A stretch of 64,000 bases of DNA from Cristatella mucedo (GCA_009760855.2 WPIO01000057.1:2415001-2479000), one strand, 5' to 3'. Positions 26,414-35,935 are shown, numbered from the stretch's first letter. Program-made: numbers and translations. Notes: generated from the sequence alone by a model not told the origin.

Positions 26414-29400
26414 ACGCAAGGCTGTGGTAGCCCTCAGCTATGGTGCGCATACGGCTCAAACAACATGGCCGACAGTTTCTTTGTGGTAGTTCGAATGCCC
26501 TCTCACACCACCAATGCTAGGCTGCATTTGACAGCTGCTGTAGCAGGCTGCAGCAGCAGGTCTCAGTTGAAGCCTAGAGCAGCAGCATACAACAGTAGGC
26601 TTCAGCGATAGCAGCTACAGCGGCTTCTCTAGCTGTTGCAGCAGCAGCAGCAGTAGGCAGCAGCAGGATTGGCTAGCCTTACCACGGCCACGGCCCCCGA
26701 CTGCAGCTGCTCCTCCGGACTGAGCACAGCCATGAACGCGATGTTGGTAGAGGTGTATAGCAGCGTGACAAGCGGAATCGATATCCAGATAGATCTGGGC
26801 AGAGTTCTAAAGAAAGTGGCAAAGCAGAGCGCGCTACATTCCTAGCGCTGCAGCATACACGGGCAGCAGCAGAGCCGAGCAGCAGCACCCCGAGCTTCTG
26901 CTGTGCTGCCACTGAGCAATGCCACATCAACAGGCAGCGCCGTGCAAGCAGAGCAGAAAATGCAGCCGGAATTGCACTCACCCACGTGCCAGCCTCTACC
27001 CCTCTCTCACCTGGGAGGGATGGGGTTAAAGGTCGACGCCTGGGTTGGTTTCAGAAGTGTGCACACAGTACAAGGCTCAAGCTTCTACAAAGCTCAAGAC
27101 CGAGACTCGGGTGCCGCTAGGGTCAAGTGTGCGAAAATCTCCCGCCCAACGACCGGAGCAGCAACCATCGGTCCACGTAGGGCCCATCGGGCATGTGGCT
27201 CCAACTCATCGACCCTAGAGGGGCATCTTCGGCCATAGTTGAGCTAGGTGGCAAGCATGCAGCCGTCGGCTTCGAGTGCGCAGGCTGCAGAGGAGGCAAT
27301 GGACAAAGATCGAGTGGCTGGGGATTTCGAGTGGCTCTCTTGCTAGACGCAGCTAGACGCAGCTGGACTACCAAATGGTGCACTACCCAGACAAGAGCGT
27401 GTCCTGGGTCATCGGACATCCGACTGACTCAGCGCACCCAACCTTGGCAGACTTTGCTTGCACAGCGGCAGGCTACTCATTCCCGCGTGGTCCAGATGGC
27501 ACTTCGGGATCATTGTGTTCATATCCAGGCATGATAGACTTGCATTCGGCATCAGTGCTAAGACGCTGCCACGATCGACAGTGGCTCATCTGTTCGATCC
27601 TCGGTGGACAACTGACTGTTGCCAATCTGAGCAATAGGTTGCCGGAAACCGAGTTAGATGGGTGCATTTATAGCAAGCCTAAATAAAGAGCAAGCCGGAT
27701 GCAGTTCGTGCCCTTTCGGCCTCCACTCCTGTCAGACTTTCCTTCGAGCGCTGCTCTCAGCTCTTCATTTGGGAGGCTGTAGTCTTGTCCTGCCTGTGTC
27801 TTGCTTCTTCAGCAATGTCTGCCAAAAGACCTGCTGGCTAACTCGGGTAGTATAAAACGATCTAGCTCCTGAAAATAAAGACTGGGCTGCACATTAGCTC
27901 TTAGAAGTGAATTGAAGGGCGGTGGAATATTTGCCATCTAGCCAGTTCTTAGCTTTGACTTGATTTTTCTAGTCTGACACATGAATCGGGCAATGCCTAT
28001 GCTGGCACACTAGGCTTGCATCTGCCGGCTTCGGGCCTCGCGAACCCACCCAGCACTTAATAAGACTCGGGCCCTCCAGAAAAACTACATGACTGTTCAC
28101 AGATAATTATGCATAAGGTGACACGGAGCCTCGCATATTATATGCTCATCAGCATAGGATAGATAGAAAACAAAGCACTTCCTCCATCCGGGAGGGGTGG
28201 TTACCGGGACAGCCCTGAAAAAATGCTAGCTGATTTAAATGCCTCTTTTTGTATAGCGACAGGAGAGCCTTAAAAGGCTATCACCACGGCTTGCTGCGGC
28301 AATAAAGTATAGCCCACAGCAGCATTCAAAACCACGACCTCGGGGACCGATGTTACCTAGTCAGCCATTGCAGCATACTGCAAAGCAAGCCACTCCATTC
28401 TACTCTGAGTGGTTGGCTGACACTAGCAAGCTCAGGTCTGGCCATTATAGGTTTTAATGCCGGCTGCACCACTGCTAGTGGTTGCATGTCCAGAGCTTAG
28501 TCACAGGTGCGACCAATTATGGTGCAAGCAGATCGGCAGAGTGAATGCACGCAGCAGTGGCAAAAGTCAACATACTAGGCAACATTTTAAGATCGGCTCG
28601 AATAATGGCCTCATTCACAGTTCGGCAGAGAAGCCTTAGAGGCTTCCAGCAGCTAAAGAAGGCATCTCAAGGCGAACCTACCATCTGGTTCGCGTAAATT
28701 CGAGAGCCTTACCACGGACCTAGCACCCCACTGAGCCAGTATATGCTGCTAATCCGTGGCACGGGTAGCATCGATGACATGTCACCAATGCTCCTCGTGC
28801 CATGCCACTTGTTGGAGTGTTGCACTGGCAGAGTCCGGCGCAGCAGGTCAGCCCCGGGGATCGTGGGATTGCTGTCTCTGTCGATCGATGGGGACCCTCA
28901 TTGCCTGTAAATCGTGGGGCTGTTGTAATAATAATAATAATAATACGCTTGATAAAGCGTCCTCAGAGAACTCAATCTCTTTCTAGGCGCTTTAACTTGG
29001 CTGTCCCGGAATATTAATGCTCAGCTGCCATTCCGCAGGCAGAGCGTTTTTAGCCAGAAAGCGAGACACCGATGCCGAATCATCCACACGACAGCAGAAG
29101 AGAAAGCAAATGCAGGCTCATACAAAGGCTCGCGAGCAAAGATCGGCTTCGAAAAGCTTCGCAGCGAGCCTGAAGTGGCACGGCCGATGCGAAGCGTCGG
29201 TCAACACGGCTGAGCAGCAGCAGAAGAGGCACATAGACGGACAACCGTTGCCGGTCTGCACCCCCAGCTGCGACTGGCTGGTACTCACTTGTGTGGCTCT
29301 TTCACTTCTTCGGTTATCAAGTTCAGGTAGTTCCTAGATGCAAGCGACAAGCAGTGCATCAGACCAATCGGGCAGCAGCTTCGGGTCGGGTCGGTTTGGG

Positions 29401-32400
29401 GCTGGGGGGACGGCTGGCGGCTGGCATAAGCTAGCATAGGCTGGCAATGCTCAGGCCGGCCATGATGCTCCACGTAAGGCAGCCTAAGCTGCAGTCAGCT
29501 CCTCTACAGCTCTCTTTGGGAGGGTCTGCTCTCCCACCCCAGCTCTGCAGCTCTGCAGCCGAGGCAGAGCGAGCGCCAGCTGCGCCTGCAGCAGCAGTCT
29601 GTCGTGTCAGCTGCAGGCAGCCTCTCCCTCTCACCAGCCTGAGTAGGCGAACACGGCATTGTAGATGGCCTTGGCCCAGCTCACCGGGCTCGTGCTGGTG
29701 TTCTCCCAGGCCGTCTCGAATCGGCTGCTCTTGCCTATGAACGAGGATCGCACTGGACGACGCCTCTTTCTTGCCGACACGCACGGACAAGGCGCTGGTA
29801 GCGGTCGACGACCGCGCGGTTGCATCAGCGAGAGGCCAGCAAAGGAAAATGGTGAGCTGATTTAACAGCCAGTGCGTTGACGCTGTGCATGCTGCCGCTA
29901 ATCATATTTACATGCTGACCCTGTGCATGTCACCTAAAATCACGTTATGCTTTTTGTTATTGAGCATGCTGCCACTAACCATTCAATGGTGCTTCTTTTG
30001 CAGCAAATGTGCAGTGCCTGGAAGGAGATCTCTGCCGGCACTAAATCAAATGCACTGTTATTTTATGTTATTTATTATACTAGCAGCAGAAGAGCCTTAA
30101 CGGCTATCAGCACCTCTTACAGTGGTCAATAAAGAATCGCAGAGCAGTGCAGGACTCGAACTCATGACCCCGGTCGTGAAGAGTAAGCACCTTATCTCTG
30201 GGCAAAGACGGGGGGGGGGCAAAGGGTTGGGCTAGCAAACAATTTTTTCAATGTGGAATAACGATAGCACCAACTTATTATTCATGGGCGTACCCAGCTT
30301 TTCTCAGAACTTAGGAAGCCTGACCCTCAAGATTGGCAAGGCACAGATATCTCCAGTAGCATTGGCATGCAACCTAATTACTTTGTTCTAAAATTACCGG
30401 CCGACCGCATCAGCTCCTCAGTCAAGTCAGCCTACTTTCATCTAGGTAACGTCGCTCAAATACGGCCTGGCTCAGAAAGGGGTAGCACAGCCTAGCTGAT
30501 CTGTTCATTGCTGACATCAGGTGTGTAGATTTCTGCAGCTCACCGCATTTCGGTCGCCTCGAAAAGAAACTGGGGCATTTACAAAATACCAACAACAAAG
30601 TGTACAGCCGTTCACTACACATTCTCTCACAACGAGCTCTCAAATGCATGTCTATAAAGATTGAGTAATGATATATAAAGATTAATAGTAATGATAATAA
30701 TTTTTATTTCAAAAGACTCTGAGACCGGAGGCCATCGGCAGTAGGCTGGTTTCGGAACAAGAATCTTGCCATCAGCTGAGAACGATGCCACAACCTCTTG
30801 GTTACCGTTCGAGAGCAGGTCTACCAAATAGCAGCTCTACAAGTTAAGCTGTCGAGACAACTCTCATTTACCCAGCCAACAGGAGTGCTCTTAAGCCTAG
30901 GCTTTAAATGTTCACTTATGACCAGGGCCGACTCCCGGTGCAATGAGTGAATAAATATAAATTTCAAAATTGCAAATAGGACATTTCGGTAGCACCCTTG
31001 GACTACTAAATCATTTTCTGGGCCCTTTGCATTTGCTCTAAAATAATCAGATCAACTAATTAGTGATACTGACATGCAGGATTTCAGCAGAAGTATGCCA
31101 CTTAACAGATAATTCACATGTTCAGAGCAAAAACAAAGAAGGACGTGCAGGTTCTTAACTTCATTTTAAATGTGGTTAGGCTGGGGGATGTCGCAATAAT
31201 AGTCTGGATGGACCGAGTTCGAGCGAGCTTCGTGTGCACACGAACTGTAGGCATGGTCTGCAAAAGGGTTTGCAGTTGGCTAGAGGCACAGCATAACGAC
31301 CCAAGTCAGGGGAGCAGATGGTGCAACGTAAATTCCTGCATCTCTTCGAAGTAGCAAGCATCTAAATCTATAGATAAGAGGCATCGAGTCACTCAGAAAA
31401 CTCAAAGGCTATACTAGCAGAAACTGCACTAGGTCAAGTTCTACAGGGAGTGGCTAAGAATAATAAATGCAAATCTTACCTGCCGTTATTGGAACCCTAT
31501 CAAATAGTCGATGAATTCACAACAATTATTAGGTAATTGAATAGCACAGTAATAGAAGTAAATCTATTTCAAAAAACACAGCATATGCTTAATAGGAAGA
31601 AATAAGAATGGGTACAGTGTCAGTACAATAAAGCACACAAAAGGCGATTGGCATGGACCAGGTAAGTTTTGGAGGGCCATTTGAACTCGAGGAAAGAGTT
31701 ACAGGCTTTGGTCAAAGGTTAGATGTTGCTCAGAGGCACAGCCTGGTGAAAAGGTGGCAAGACCAGAAGCCTAGGGAGTAAACATTTTAGAGAGGTTAGC
31801 CAGATCATGAGAATGAAAGAACCTGAAAGCGAGTGAACAGTGGCCCTATAAGACGGTTGTAGCAAAGGGTAGCCAGCATAGGCTTCTTAGATGTGGGGCT
31901 ACGGGGCAGTTTCAACGATAGGCGTCATCACCAGCATGCTGCTGAACCGATGGCAGCCGATGGCTCCAACTGAGCTGCAACAGCGCGGAGGGCAAGTGCA
32001 ATGACACACAAAAAAGCAGCCACCTGCAAAGCAACTGTGGTCGGTTGAGGCTGTCTTGTAGTGCTATATTAAAGATTTTGCCATTACTATTATTATAATT
32101 ATTATTATTTCGTCATGTGCGGCCTCTCGACCATGAAGTAGTCAAAAGTACAATAGGCGACACCATTGATTAGTCAGTACAGTAAGCCTACTTACATTTT
32201 TCAACTCATTGTAACACTATAAATCGGAATCTAATAGGCAACTTGCCAAAAACGATAACTGCTAATCTTCGAATAATCGTCAACTCCGGATCGACCGAAG
32301 AGAGAAGCCTCCTGTCGATTTGATCGATTTCAACTCAGTCAGCAAAAGCGAAAGAACTCAATTTGGACTTAATACGGCCAGCCTGCGAGTCAGCTGCCCG

Positions 32401-33622
32401 GTGTTTCAACTCGTGAATTATCAACAGCCTACCTTGTACCAGATAGACAACACCCGTGATTGAGATCAGTACCAGTGACAGAATCTTCAGCACGGTGAAT
32501 AGGCCGGTGAGTCGCGCTGCCCAATCAACGTTGACGCTGTTCACAGCTGTCAGGAGGACTGCAAAAGAAATGCGTACAAAAATATACCATCCAGAGAGCT
32601 GGTTTCGATTGTTCAACCGTTGCGTAGCAGAACAAGGTGGCTGGAAAGAGATGGAGTAACGACCGGGAGCGCCGACGTAAGCAGGCCCGTGGCCTTGGGA
32701 AAGTGTGAGAGGGAAAACGACAAACATTGAGTGCATTGGCTGGTGGGCAGGCCAAGCAAGGGACCAGATCATTGGCCAGCCTCCTGAATGATTCTCATAA
32801 CACAAGCTAGAAGCAGCATACCGAGTGCCGGGCTCACTCACTCAACAATGAGGCTTTCAATATGGCTCACACCAGACCGCCTGAAGCTGCCATGCTGAGC
32901 CACAGCACCTGAAGCCGAGCTGGCTCTCGGCTGCAGGCACAATGCTCTCCCTTGCAGCAGCCCAGACTGGGCCGAACCAGGACTGCTGCTGGGTCCAGCT
33001 GCTAGCTACTTCTTCTCTGCAGCAGCTGCAGCTGCTGCAGAGGCAAGAACTTCCACACTGAGATCAGCCAGCCATTCAGACCAGATGGGATCAGCCCAGG
33101 ATGCACGTGCTAGCCAGCCTGCCAGGCAGGTGATTTGAAGATTATAGGACAAAGATTTGCACTGAAGGATCACACTAACATTAAGGTCAAGACAAAACCG
33201 AGAGAAGCCAGTCAGAGGGAAGGAACTGGAATTATGAAAGTGTGGCAAGCTGAAATGCACCAACAGACAGCTGAGAGAAACCACTGGGCTAGAGAGAAGA
33301 AAGGCTGAATAATTTTAAAAGTAAGTGACAATAAAAGCTGCCACACTGCCTGTGGGATTGGGAGTGGTGAGTACCAATCCAAAAAAAGGCAAAGCACTTT
33401 GCCTTAACGTCACGACCATTGGATGTGAATCACATACTTTAAATAAATCCGATGCTCGCAAGACAGCTGTTCATGCCAGAGTCTCTTTCAGTACACCTCA
33501 GTGTGCTTGCAACACTGCTAATCTGTCGGTCTAGTCTCTGGCAGTTACCTTTGAAGAAGCTCAAGTAAGAGGGACAGCAAGCCACCACTTGAATCTGTCT
33601 TTCCTTTCAGTCTCTCTCTCTC

Positions 33623-33704
<82 letters not shown>

Positions 33705-35673
33705 CCCCCTCCCTCTCTCTCTCCCCACCTCTCTCTCTCTCTCTCTCTTTCTCCCTCTCACTCAATCAATCGATCTATCTGTCACCGTGTTTCTCTAATT
33801 TGGTCTCTTCTTTTCTGTCTTCATTCATATCTACCTCATCTGCTTTTGCACTTTCTTGTAACATTTTCAGTCGTTCGAGGGCTAGCACTTCCCTTTTCGG
33901 TGTATAGGAAGGAGTCTATAAATTGGGCCGAACGCTTTGCTAGACATTTCTTGTTAGCTAACAGCAACAGGCCGAAAACTGGGCCACGATAGCCCAGGAG
34001 GTAAGCTTGCTCTTTGCGACCGAGGTCGTAGGTTCAAATCCTACACTTGACGATTTTATAATGCCAGACACCTGGCCTGAACCCCTCTGGTTCGTGCTTC
34101 TAAAAACCTGTGGATGCACCGAGACAGAGGCTAAGCACGTTACTTCTCTCCCTTTGTCTACTTCTCCCCTCCCCCTCACAGTACCAGCAACCTAGTGCCG
34201 AGTAGCCCCCCTCCTGACCTCAGCCTACAAATGTGAGGTAGCCTTAGCTATCAAGCAGCTGGAGATAGATGCATGCAGGTTGCAGCAACAGGACTGGTGG
34301 TATACAATAACGGCTTGCAATTTAGGTGTTCCAGAAATTGCTGTTTGCTACGATGCCAACAGCAAGAATGACAATACTTCATTTGTATTGCACCCTAAGG
34401 AGAACCAAATCTCAATCAAGGTGCTTTTAGAACTGGCTGCAAGAGAAGCAAAAGGCCAAAGGTTAATGACAAGCACTATACCACCCATAGACAAGCACGA
34501 AAAGGCTCGGGTATTGCACTAAGAACAGCTAGCAGAAGCACAGAGTAGAGGACACTTGTGGCTACTGGCTAATTGGACAAATCTTGCCAGCACGAACTGA
34601 ATTATTCACCGGTGGAAGCCAGCAAATAGAACAGGGGCCAATAACAGACCAAGTTCTCTGGGGCACAAAGATCAAAGCTAATAATCTCTGTCGATAGTAC
34701 GAACGATAGCTAGTGTCTCCACGTGCTATAACAGTACGAAAGTATTTAAATGCATTTGTGTTTCTGGAAAATTTCCTAAAGAGCACTCAAACCCTAGGCA
34801 AATTTTGGTAGGCCAATCCATAGTCAGCACAGTCTCGTGTATCTGGGTCAAGTTCGACGTCAAGCCTCTAATCAAAAGCTTGCCCACCGATCAGCCTCGG
34901 CGGGTAACTGGGTGGGCGCCCTCCACCATCATCGGTTTTAACTCACATATCACAAATACCAATTCAAACGAGCCTCCAACACAGAAGAAGGGACATCATC
35001 CTTAATGTCGCCACGGCGGAAGCAAGCTGGTCGTCGGCAGGCTGAGGGCTTTTCACACACAGCAGCAAAAGCGATTTGCGATCAGTCATGCTTAGCAGTA
35101 TAGCAGCAGGCAACCGGTTCAGGCTGCCGCCTCTTTCTGGCCAGCAGAACTGCACCAACCTATTACGACGGCAGCCAGCAAGGTGACTGCGAGCTGTGGC
35201 TGACAGCCGGGGAAAAATGGCTCCAGGATGTAGTTGGAAAATGTTAGGGCCATTATGGCGTTCGTGACGGGCCAGACGATCCACATGCTGGCCCACACGT
35301 AGCACATCTGAGCTGCTGGACCGAATGCCAGTCCGATGTAGGAGTAGTCGCCACCTGACTGCCGGAACGTGGTGCCCAGCTCGACGTAAACCATGGAGCC
35401 GATGCAGGCGACGATGCCACCGAGCATCCAAAATGCGAGAGCCAGGCCTACGGAGCCGGCTGCTCGTAGGACGCCGGCTGGTGACACAAAGATTCCACTG
35501 CCCACCACGAGGCCAACGACCATGGTGACCCCGTTGAATAGGCCGACAGACTTCTTCAGATGCACCTCATCCGTGCTGCTGCCACTGCTGCTTTTTGCCA
35601 GGCTCGTTCCGCTTACCACGGCAGCCATCAGAGCGCTCTGCGAAGTCACTAGCTCCAGCTGGGAATTCGACAT
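9670..35673 (-). CDS. SLC7A: SLC7 amino-acid transporter light chain (LAT-like), whole gene, nine coding exons
   Basis: Coding segments, 5' to 3' on the minus strand: 35673-35160, 32558-32433, 29734-29635, 29333-29289, 26806-26683, 26295-26192, 24516-24420, 21435-21286, 9912-9670. They total 1503 nt, 500 residues plus stop; every intron has GT-AG ends and every phase agrees. The product is a polytopic plasma-membrane antiporter of the SLC7 family, normally about 490-530 residues with 12 membrane segments. Seen: GSGIF at residues 58-62 (TM1 substrate site), Cys157 in FFPGC between TM3 and TM4 (position of the cysteine linking to the SLC3/4F2hc heavy chain), FAYSGWNYLN from 242 (TM6; Phe242 corresponds to the LAT1 gate phenylalanine), TEE at 254-256, and a C-terminal [10 protein letters not shown] resembling the LAT tail. 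The family is certain. LAT1/LAT2-like is my best subfamily guess; y+LAT, xCT and Asc are not excluded. Substrate cannot be read from sequence. Confidence 0.93.
10504..13110 (-). mobile_element. LINE-A copy, longest minus-strand one (endonuclease end to 3' tail)
   Basis: The minus strand carries the end of the endonuclease domain (12743-13110), the linker, a reverse-transcriptase core with [20 protein letters not shown] and [12 protein letters not shown], the motif YAGD where YADD is expected, then [14 protein letters not shown] and the 3' end near 10504. Multiple frameshifts and stops; dead. Lies inside SLC7 intron 8, sense with the gene. Confidence 0.85.
13303..13366 (-). mobile_element. Short LINE-A 3' end inserted in another LINE-A copy
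   Basis: A TAATAATAATAATAATG tail and the reverse-complemented hairpin interrupt the host copy between codons reading WFTTDI-like and RLARS-like sequence. Confidence 0.75.
14913..15170 (+). mobile_element. LINE-B 3' end nested in LINE-A
   Basis: ACGACAACTATTCTCCAGCT through the LINE-B end GGAGATACAA lies between LINE-A residues LQLEQ and the resumed CRERC...[12 protein letters not shown] sequence. The LINE-A frame resumes directly after. Confidence 0.82.
15865..18320 (+). mobile_element. LINE-A copy, plus strand, strongly decayed
   Basis: Follows the previous copy in tandem orientation. Recognisable pieces: linker, [46 protein letters not shown] in place of [26 protein letters not shown], the [10 protein letters not shown] block, and a 3' end with TATTATTATTG near 18305. 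A minus-strand SINE interrupts it at 16704-16863. Confidence 0.8.
16704..16863 (-). mobile_element. tRNA-derived SINE inserted in LINE-A
   Basis: The minus strand gives GGGATGGCTCACTAGGGAAG (A-box-like), CTCGGCCCCGAGG, a degenerate B box GTGCTCAAATCC, then GATGGGCGATTCTTT and a 3' end TATAAAAAAGAAGCTTCTGA. Confidence 0.75.
18440..19590 (+). mobile_element. LINE-B fragment with a SINE
   Basis: After the SINE, the + strand reads [20 protein letters not shown], then [20 protein letters not shown] (typical of the RT thumb region in CR1-like elements), [32 protein letters not shown] and the non-coding end near 19580. The assignment of 18440-18617 to LINE-B is tentative. Confidence 0.7.
18618..18782 (+). 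mobile_element. tRNA-derived SINE, best-preserved copy
   Basis: A box TGGCTCACTAGG at 18624-18635, perfect B box GGTTCGAACCC at 18670-18680, then TGGTGGGCGAT, CACTGCAAGTGGTTGTGATA, GGCTCTTCGGTCGCTGTACA and the tail CAGCTAGTATTTTTT. About 165 bp. The body after the tRNA part is shared by the other copies. Confidence 0.85.
19591..21285. other. Intron 8 sequence, little recognised
   Basis: Holds a short AATAATAATAAT run with a degenerate LINE-A end near 19805-19910; otherwise no gene or repeat I can identify. Confidence 0.4.
21286..21435 (-). CDS. SLC7A: SLC7 exon 8, residues 371-420
   Basis: Exactly 50 codons in phase 0, between ATATGCTTGCAG and AAAG|GTATGG. Encodes the rest of TM9, [13 protein letters not shown]10 and [14 protein letters not shown], which corresponds to the RxxxPxxxRPIKV stretch before TM11 in relatives. 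Confidence 0.92.
21540..21935 (-). mobile_element. LINE-A fragments, minus strand
   Basis: 21540-21700 reads [20 protein letters not shown] on the minus strand; 21712-21935 is a LINE-A 3' end (TTGATAAAGCACACTCAGTG, then CATGCACATGGTCAGCATGC). Probably two separate truncated insertions in SLC7 intron 7. Confidence 0.7.
22060..22260 (+). mobile_element. Reverse-transcriptase fragment of another LINE subfamily
   Basis: Reads [11 protein letters not shown], then a stop, [10 protein letters not shown] and DSSLLVVAAI with frame damage. [13 protein letters not shown]-like sequence is the palm entry of L2/CR1-type reverse transcriptases. Differs from the FRANHSTES version in LINE-A. Confidence 0.5.
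22300..22735 (+). mobile_element. LINE-A 3' end
   Basis: Reads [20 protein letters not shown] and [15 protein letters not shown], then the 3'-UTR and a hairpin variant AAAGTGCC...GGGTGCTAT with a short ATACATTATTAT tail. Confidence 0.75.
23120..23455. repeat. AT-only low-complexity tract (TAATA/ATAT)
   Basis: About 335 bp almost without G or C, made of TAATA and ATAT units with many short palindromes. Lies in SLC7 intron 7. Confidence 0.9.
24420..24516 (-). CDS. SLC7A: SLC7 exon 7, residues 338-370
   Basis: Acceptor GTACTTTCAG, donor CAG|GTGAGC. Encodes [15 protein letters not shown] followed by the cytoplasmic loop and the start of TM9 ([10 protein letters not shown]). The AARKNHLP block corresponds to the REGHLP block of relatives, so Arg-Lys-Asn replaces the usual Arg-Glu-Gly here. 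Confidence 0.9.
24953..25476. repeat. (GA)n microsatellite with GACAGA-rich flank
   Basis: Two long GA arrays (about 24953-25048 and 25110-25197), then degenerate GACAGA and a third short GA array (25446-25476). On the gene strand this is a (CT)n polypyrimidine tract starting about 440 nt upstream of the SLC7 exon 7 acceptor. Confidence 0.95.
26192..26295 (-). CDS. SLC7A: SLC7 exon 6, residues 304-338
   Basis: Begins after TTTGTTGAAG with [15 protein letters not shown], then TM8 and [12 protein letters not shown]1 has FGNYHLGVMSWIIP and NGSLFTSSR at the same place. Donor CCAG|GTACTG splits Arg338. Intron 5 between exons 5 and 6 is only 387 bp. Confidence 0.93.
26383..26412. repeat. (GT)n microsatellite in intron 5
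   Basis: About 15 GT units, less than 130 bp upstream of SLC7 exon 6 on the gene strand, where it reads (AC)n. Confidence 0.9.
26515..26672. repeat. GCA/CAG-rich low-complexity stretch
   Basis: Dense GCAGCAGCAG and CTGCTG units including a run of four to five CAG units near 26640, immediately downstream of SLC7 exon 5 on the gene strand. Confidence 0.6.
26683..26806 (-). CDS. SLC7A: SLC7 exon 5, residues 262-303
   Basis: Acceptor CCACTTTCTTTAG, donor GTG|GTAAGG. Encodes [17 protein letters not shown] (TM7; the LPR-I-IS-PLVT pattern is typical of the family), then [22 protein letters not shown], matching the loop ahead of TM8. Enters in phase 2 and leaves in phase 0. Confidence 0.93.
26830..28216. 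other. Intron 4 sequence, moderately GC-rich, nothing recognised
   Basis: Overlapping open frames on both strands (27123-27534) but no similarity that I recognise; intronic by position. Confidence 0.4.
28217..28371 (-). mobile_element. tRNA-derived SINE
   Basis: Minus-strand copy: 3' end AAATCAGCTAGCATTTTTTC at the left, TATAGCGACAGGAGAGCCTT in the body, tRNA-like head ending near the AATGGCTGACTAGG A-box region. SLC7 intron 4. Confidence 0.75.
28926..28996 (-). mobile_element. Very short LINE-A 3' end
   Basis: TAATAATAATAATAATACGC followed by the reverse-complemented hairpin (AAAGCGTCC...AGGCGCTTT). Only about 70 bp. Confidence 0.75.
29289..29333 (-). CDS. SLC7A: SLC7 exon 4 (45-nt micro-exon), residues 247-262
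   Basis: A 45-nt exon between TTGCATCTAG and the perfect donor GTGAGT. It completes Trp247 and Lys262 and encodes [14 protein letters not shown], the most conserved block of SLC7 light chains (compare WNYLNFVTEE in LAT1). It lies only 301 bp from exon 3. Too short to be found reliably by an automatic gene caller. Confidence 0.93.
29635..29734 (-). CDS. SLC7A: SLC7 exon 3, residues 214-247
   Basis: Encodes the loop after TM5 and TM6 up to FAYSG; the Trp247 codon is split by a strong donor, CTG|GTGAGA. Two in-phase acceptors exist: TTCATAG at this start and GTCCAG 18 nt upstream (start 29752). The shorter form is chosen because the segment from QG to the SGW motif then has the length I recall for human b(0,+)AT. 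Ser/Thr-rich residues 225-232 sit where this family has an extracellular loop. Confidence 0.88.
29882..30065 (+). mobile_element. LINE-A 3' end
   Basis: 3'-UTR match (GTGCATGCTGCCGCTAA, TGACCCTGTGCATGTCACC) with a diverged hairpin GCAGTGCC...CCGGCACT and a TTATTTTAT tail. Intron 2, close to exon 3. Confidence 0.7.
30080..30200 (-). mobile_element. tRNA-derived SINE
   Basis: AGCAGAAGAGCCTTAACGGC in the body, then a diverged tRNA-like head (ACTCGAACTCATGACCCCGG) reading on the minus strand. Confidence 0.65.
30232..30545 (+). mobile_element. LINE-A internal fragment
   Basis: Frames decay but [20 protein letters not shown] and flanking VMGKP-like and SARNLG-like remnants are clear. Confidence 0.6.
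30975..32432. other. Intron 2 sequence with weak LINE-A traces
   Basis: 30975-31220 faintly resembles a minus-strand LINE-A 3' end (TTTGCATTTGCT, AAATGTGGTTAGG). The rest has no recognisable content apart from a TATTATTATAATTATTATTA run near 32090. Confidence 0.35.
32433..32558 (-). CDS. SLC7A: SLC7 exon 2, residues 172-214
   Basis: Acceptor TTCTTTTGCAG and donor CAAG|GTAGGC. It encodes the end of TM4 ([10 protein letters not shown], matching the LLTAVN block of LAT proteins), a short basic loop (WAARLTG) and TM5 ([21 protein letters not shown]). Enters and leaves in phase 1. The open frame continues past the donor into intron with no family similarity, which fixes the exon end. Confidence 0.92.
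33610..33770. repeat. (CT)n microsatellite in intron 1
   Basis: CT array interrupted by CCCTC and CCCCA units. On the gene strand it reads (GA)n, the opposite polarity to the array in intron 6. Confidence 0.95.
33981..34056 (+). mobile_element. tRNA-like SINE head
   Basis: GGGCCACGATAGCCCAGGAG with an A-box-like part, and a perfect T-arm GTAGG TTCAAAT CCTAC containing the B box. The D and anticodon arms do not fold properly, so I take it as a SINE head rather than a tRNA gene. The usual SINE body is missing. Confidence 0.6.
35160..35673 (-). CDS. SLC7A: SLC7 exon 1 (coding), residues 1-171
   Basis: Encodes a 40-residue Ser-rich cytoplasmic N-terminus, TM1 with [10 protein letters not shown]2, TM3 and the start of TM4, including Cys157. 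The ATG at 35673 is preferred: it has A at -3 (CCAAAATG), and a good acceptor (pyrimidine-rich stretch then TTGCAG, AG at 35690-35689) lies just upstream, so an in-frame ATG at 35706 would fall in a 5'-UTR intron. Using that upstream ATG would add 11 residues. The donor is ATAG|GTTGGT, weaker than the other donors of the gene, but the only one keeping phase with exon 2. Confidence 0.9.
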
Positions 35674-35847
35674 TTTGGCTGCCTCTGCCTGCAAGTGTAC
35701 AAGCAACAGTTGTCACGACGAGTTGCCATGCTCGGGCAAGCAATTGTAAATAATAGGATCAGGACCAGCCGGTTTAGCAACTCGCTTGAATTGGAAGGCC
35801 GAAAGGCCGTGGTAGGTTTCACTTTGCAAAATAAAGCCTGGCAAAAA

Positions 35848-35935
35848 AAGAGTCGCCAGTTAGAGCCACGAGTCGAACCCCGGGACTTGGATTGACAAAG
35901 TCGAGCAGCTAACTGCTGGCAGAGGTAACTTTTGG
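35848..35935 (-). mobile_element. Degraded tRNA-like SINE remnant
   Basis: The minus strand has TTAGCTGCTCGAC, then CCCGGGGTTCGACTCGTGG with a B-box match (GGTTCGACTC); stems are imperfect. Lies in the SLC7 5' flank. Confidence 0.4.

Larger units (their letters stand above)
32560..35159. other. Intron 1 of the SLC7 gene
   Basis: Contains a (CT)n array (33610-33770) and a tRNA-like SINE head (33981-34056). Nothing else recognised. Confidence 0.6.

Noticed and set aside
33981-34056. tRNA gene candidate
   Set aside because: The T-arm is perfect but the D and anticodon arms do not fold and similar heads are dispersed with SINE bodies.
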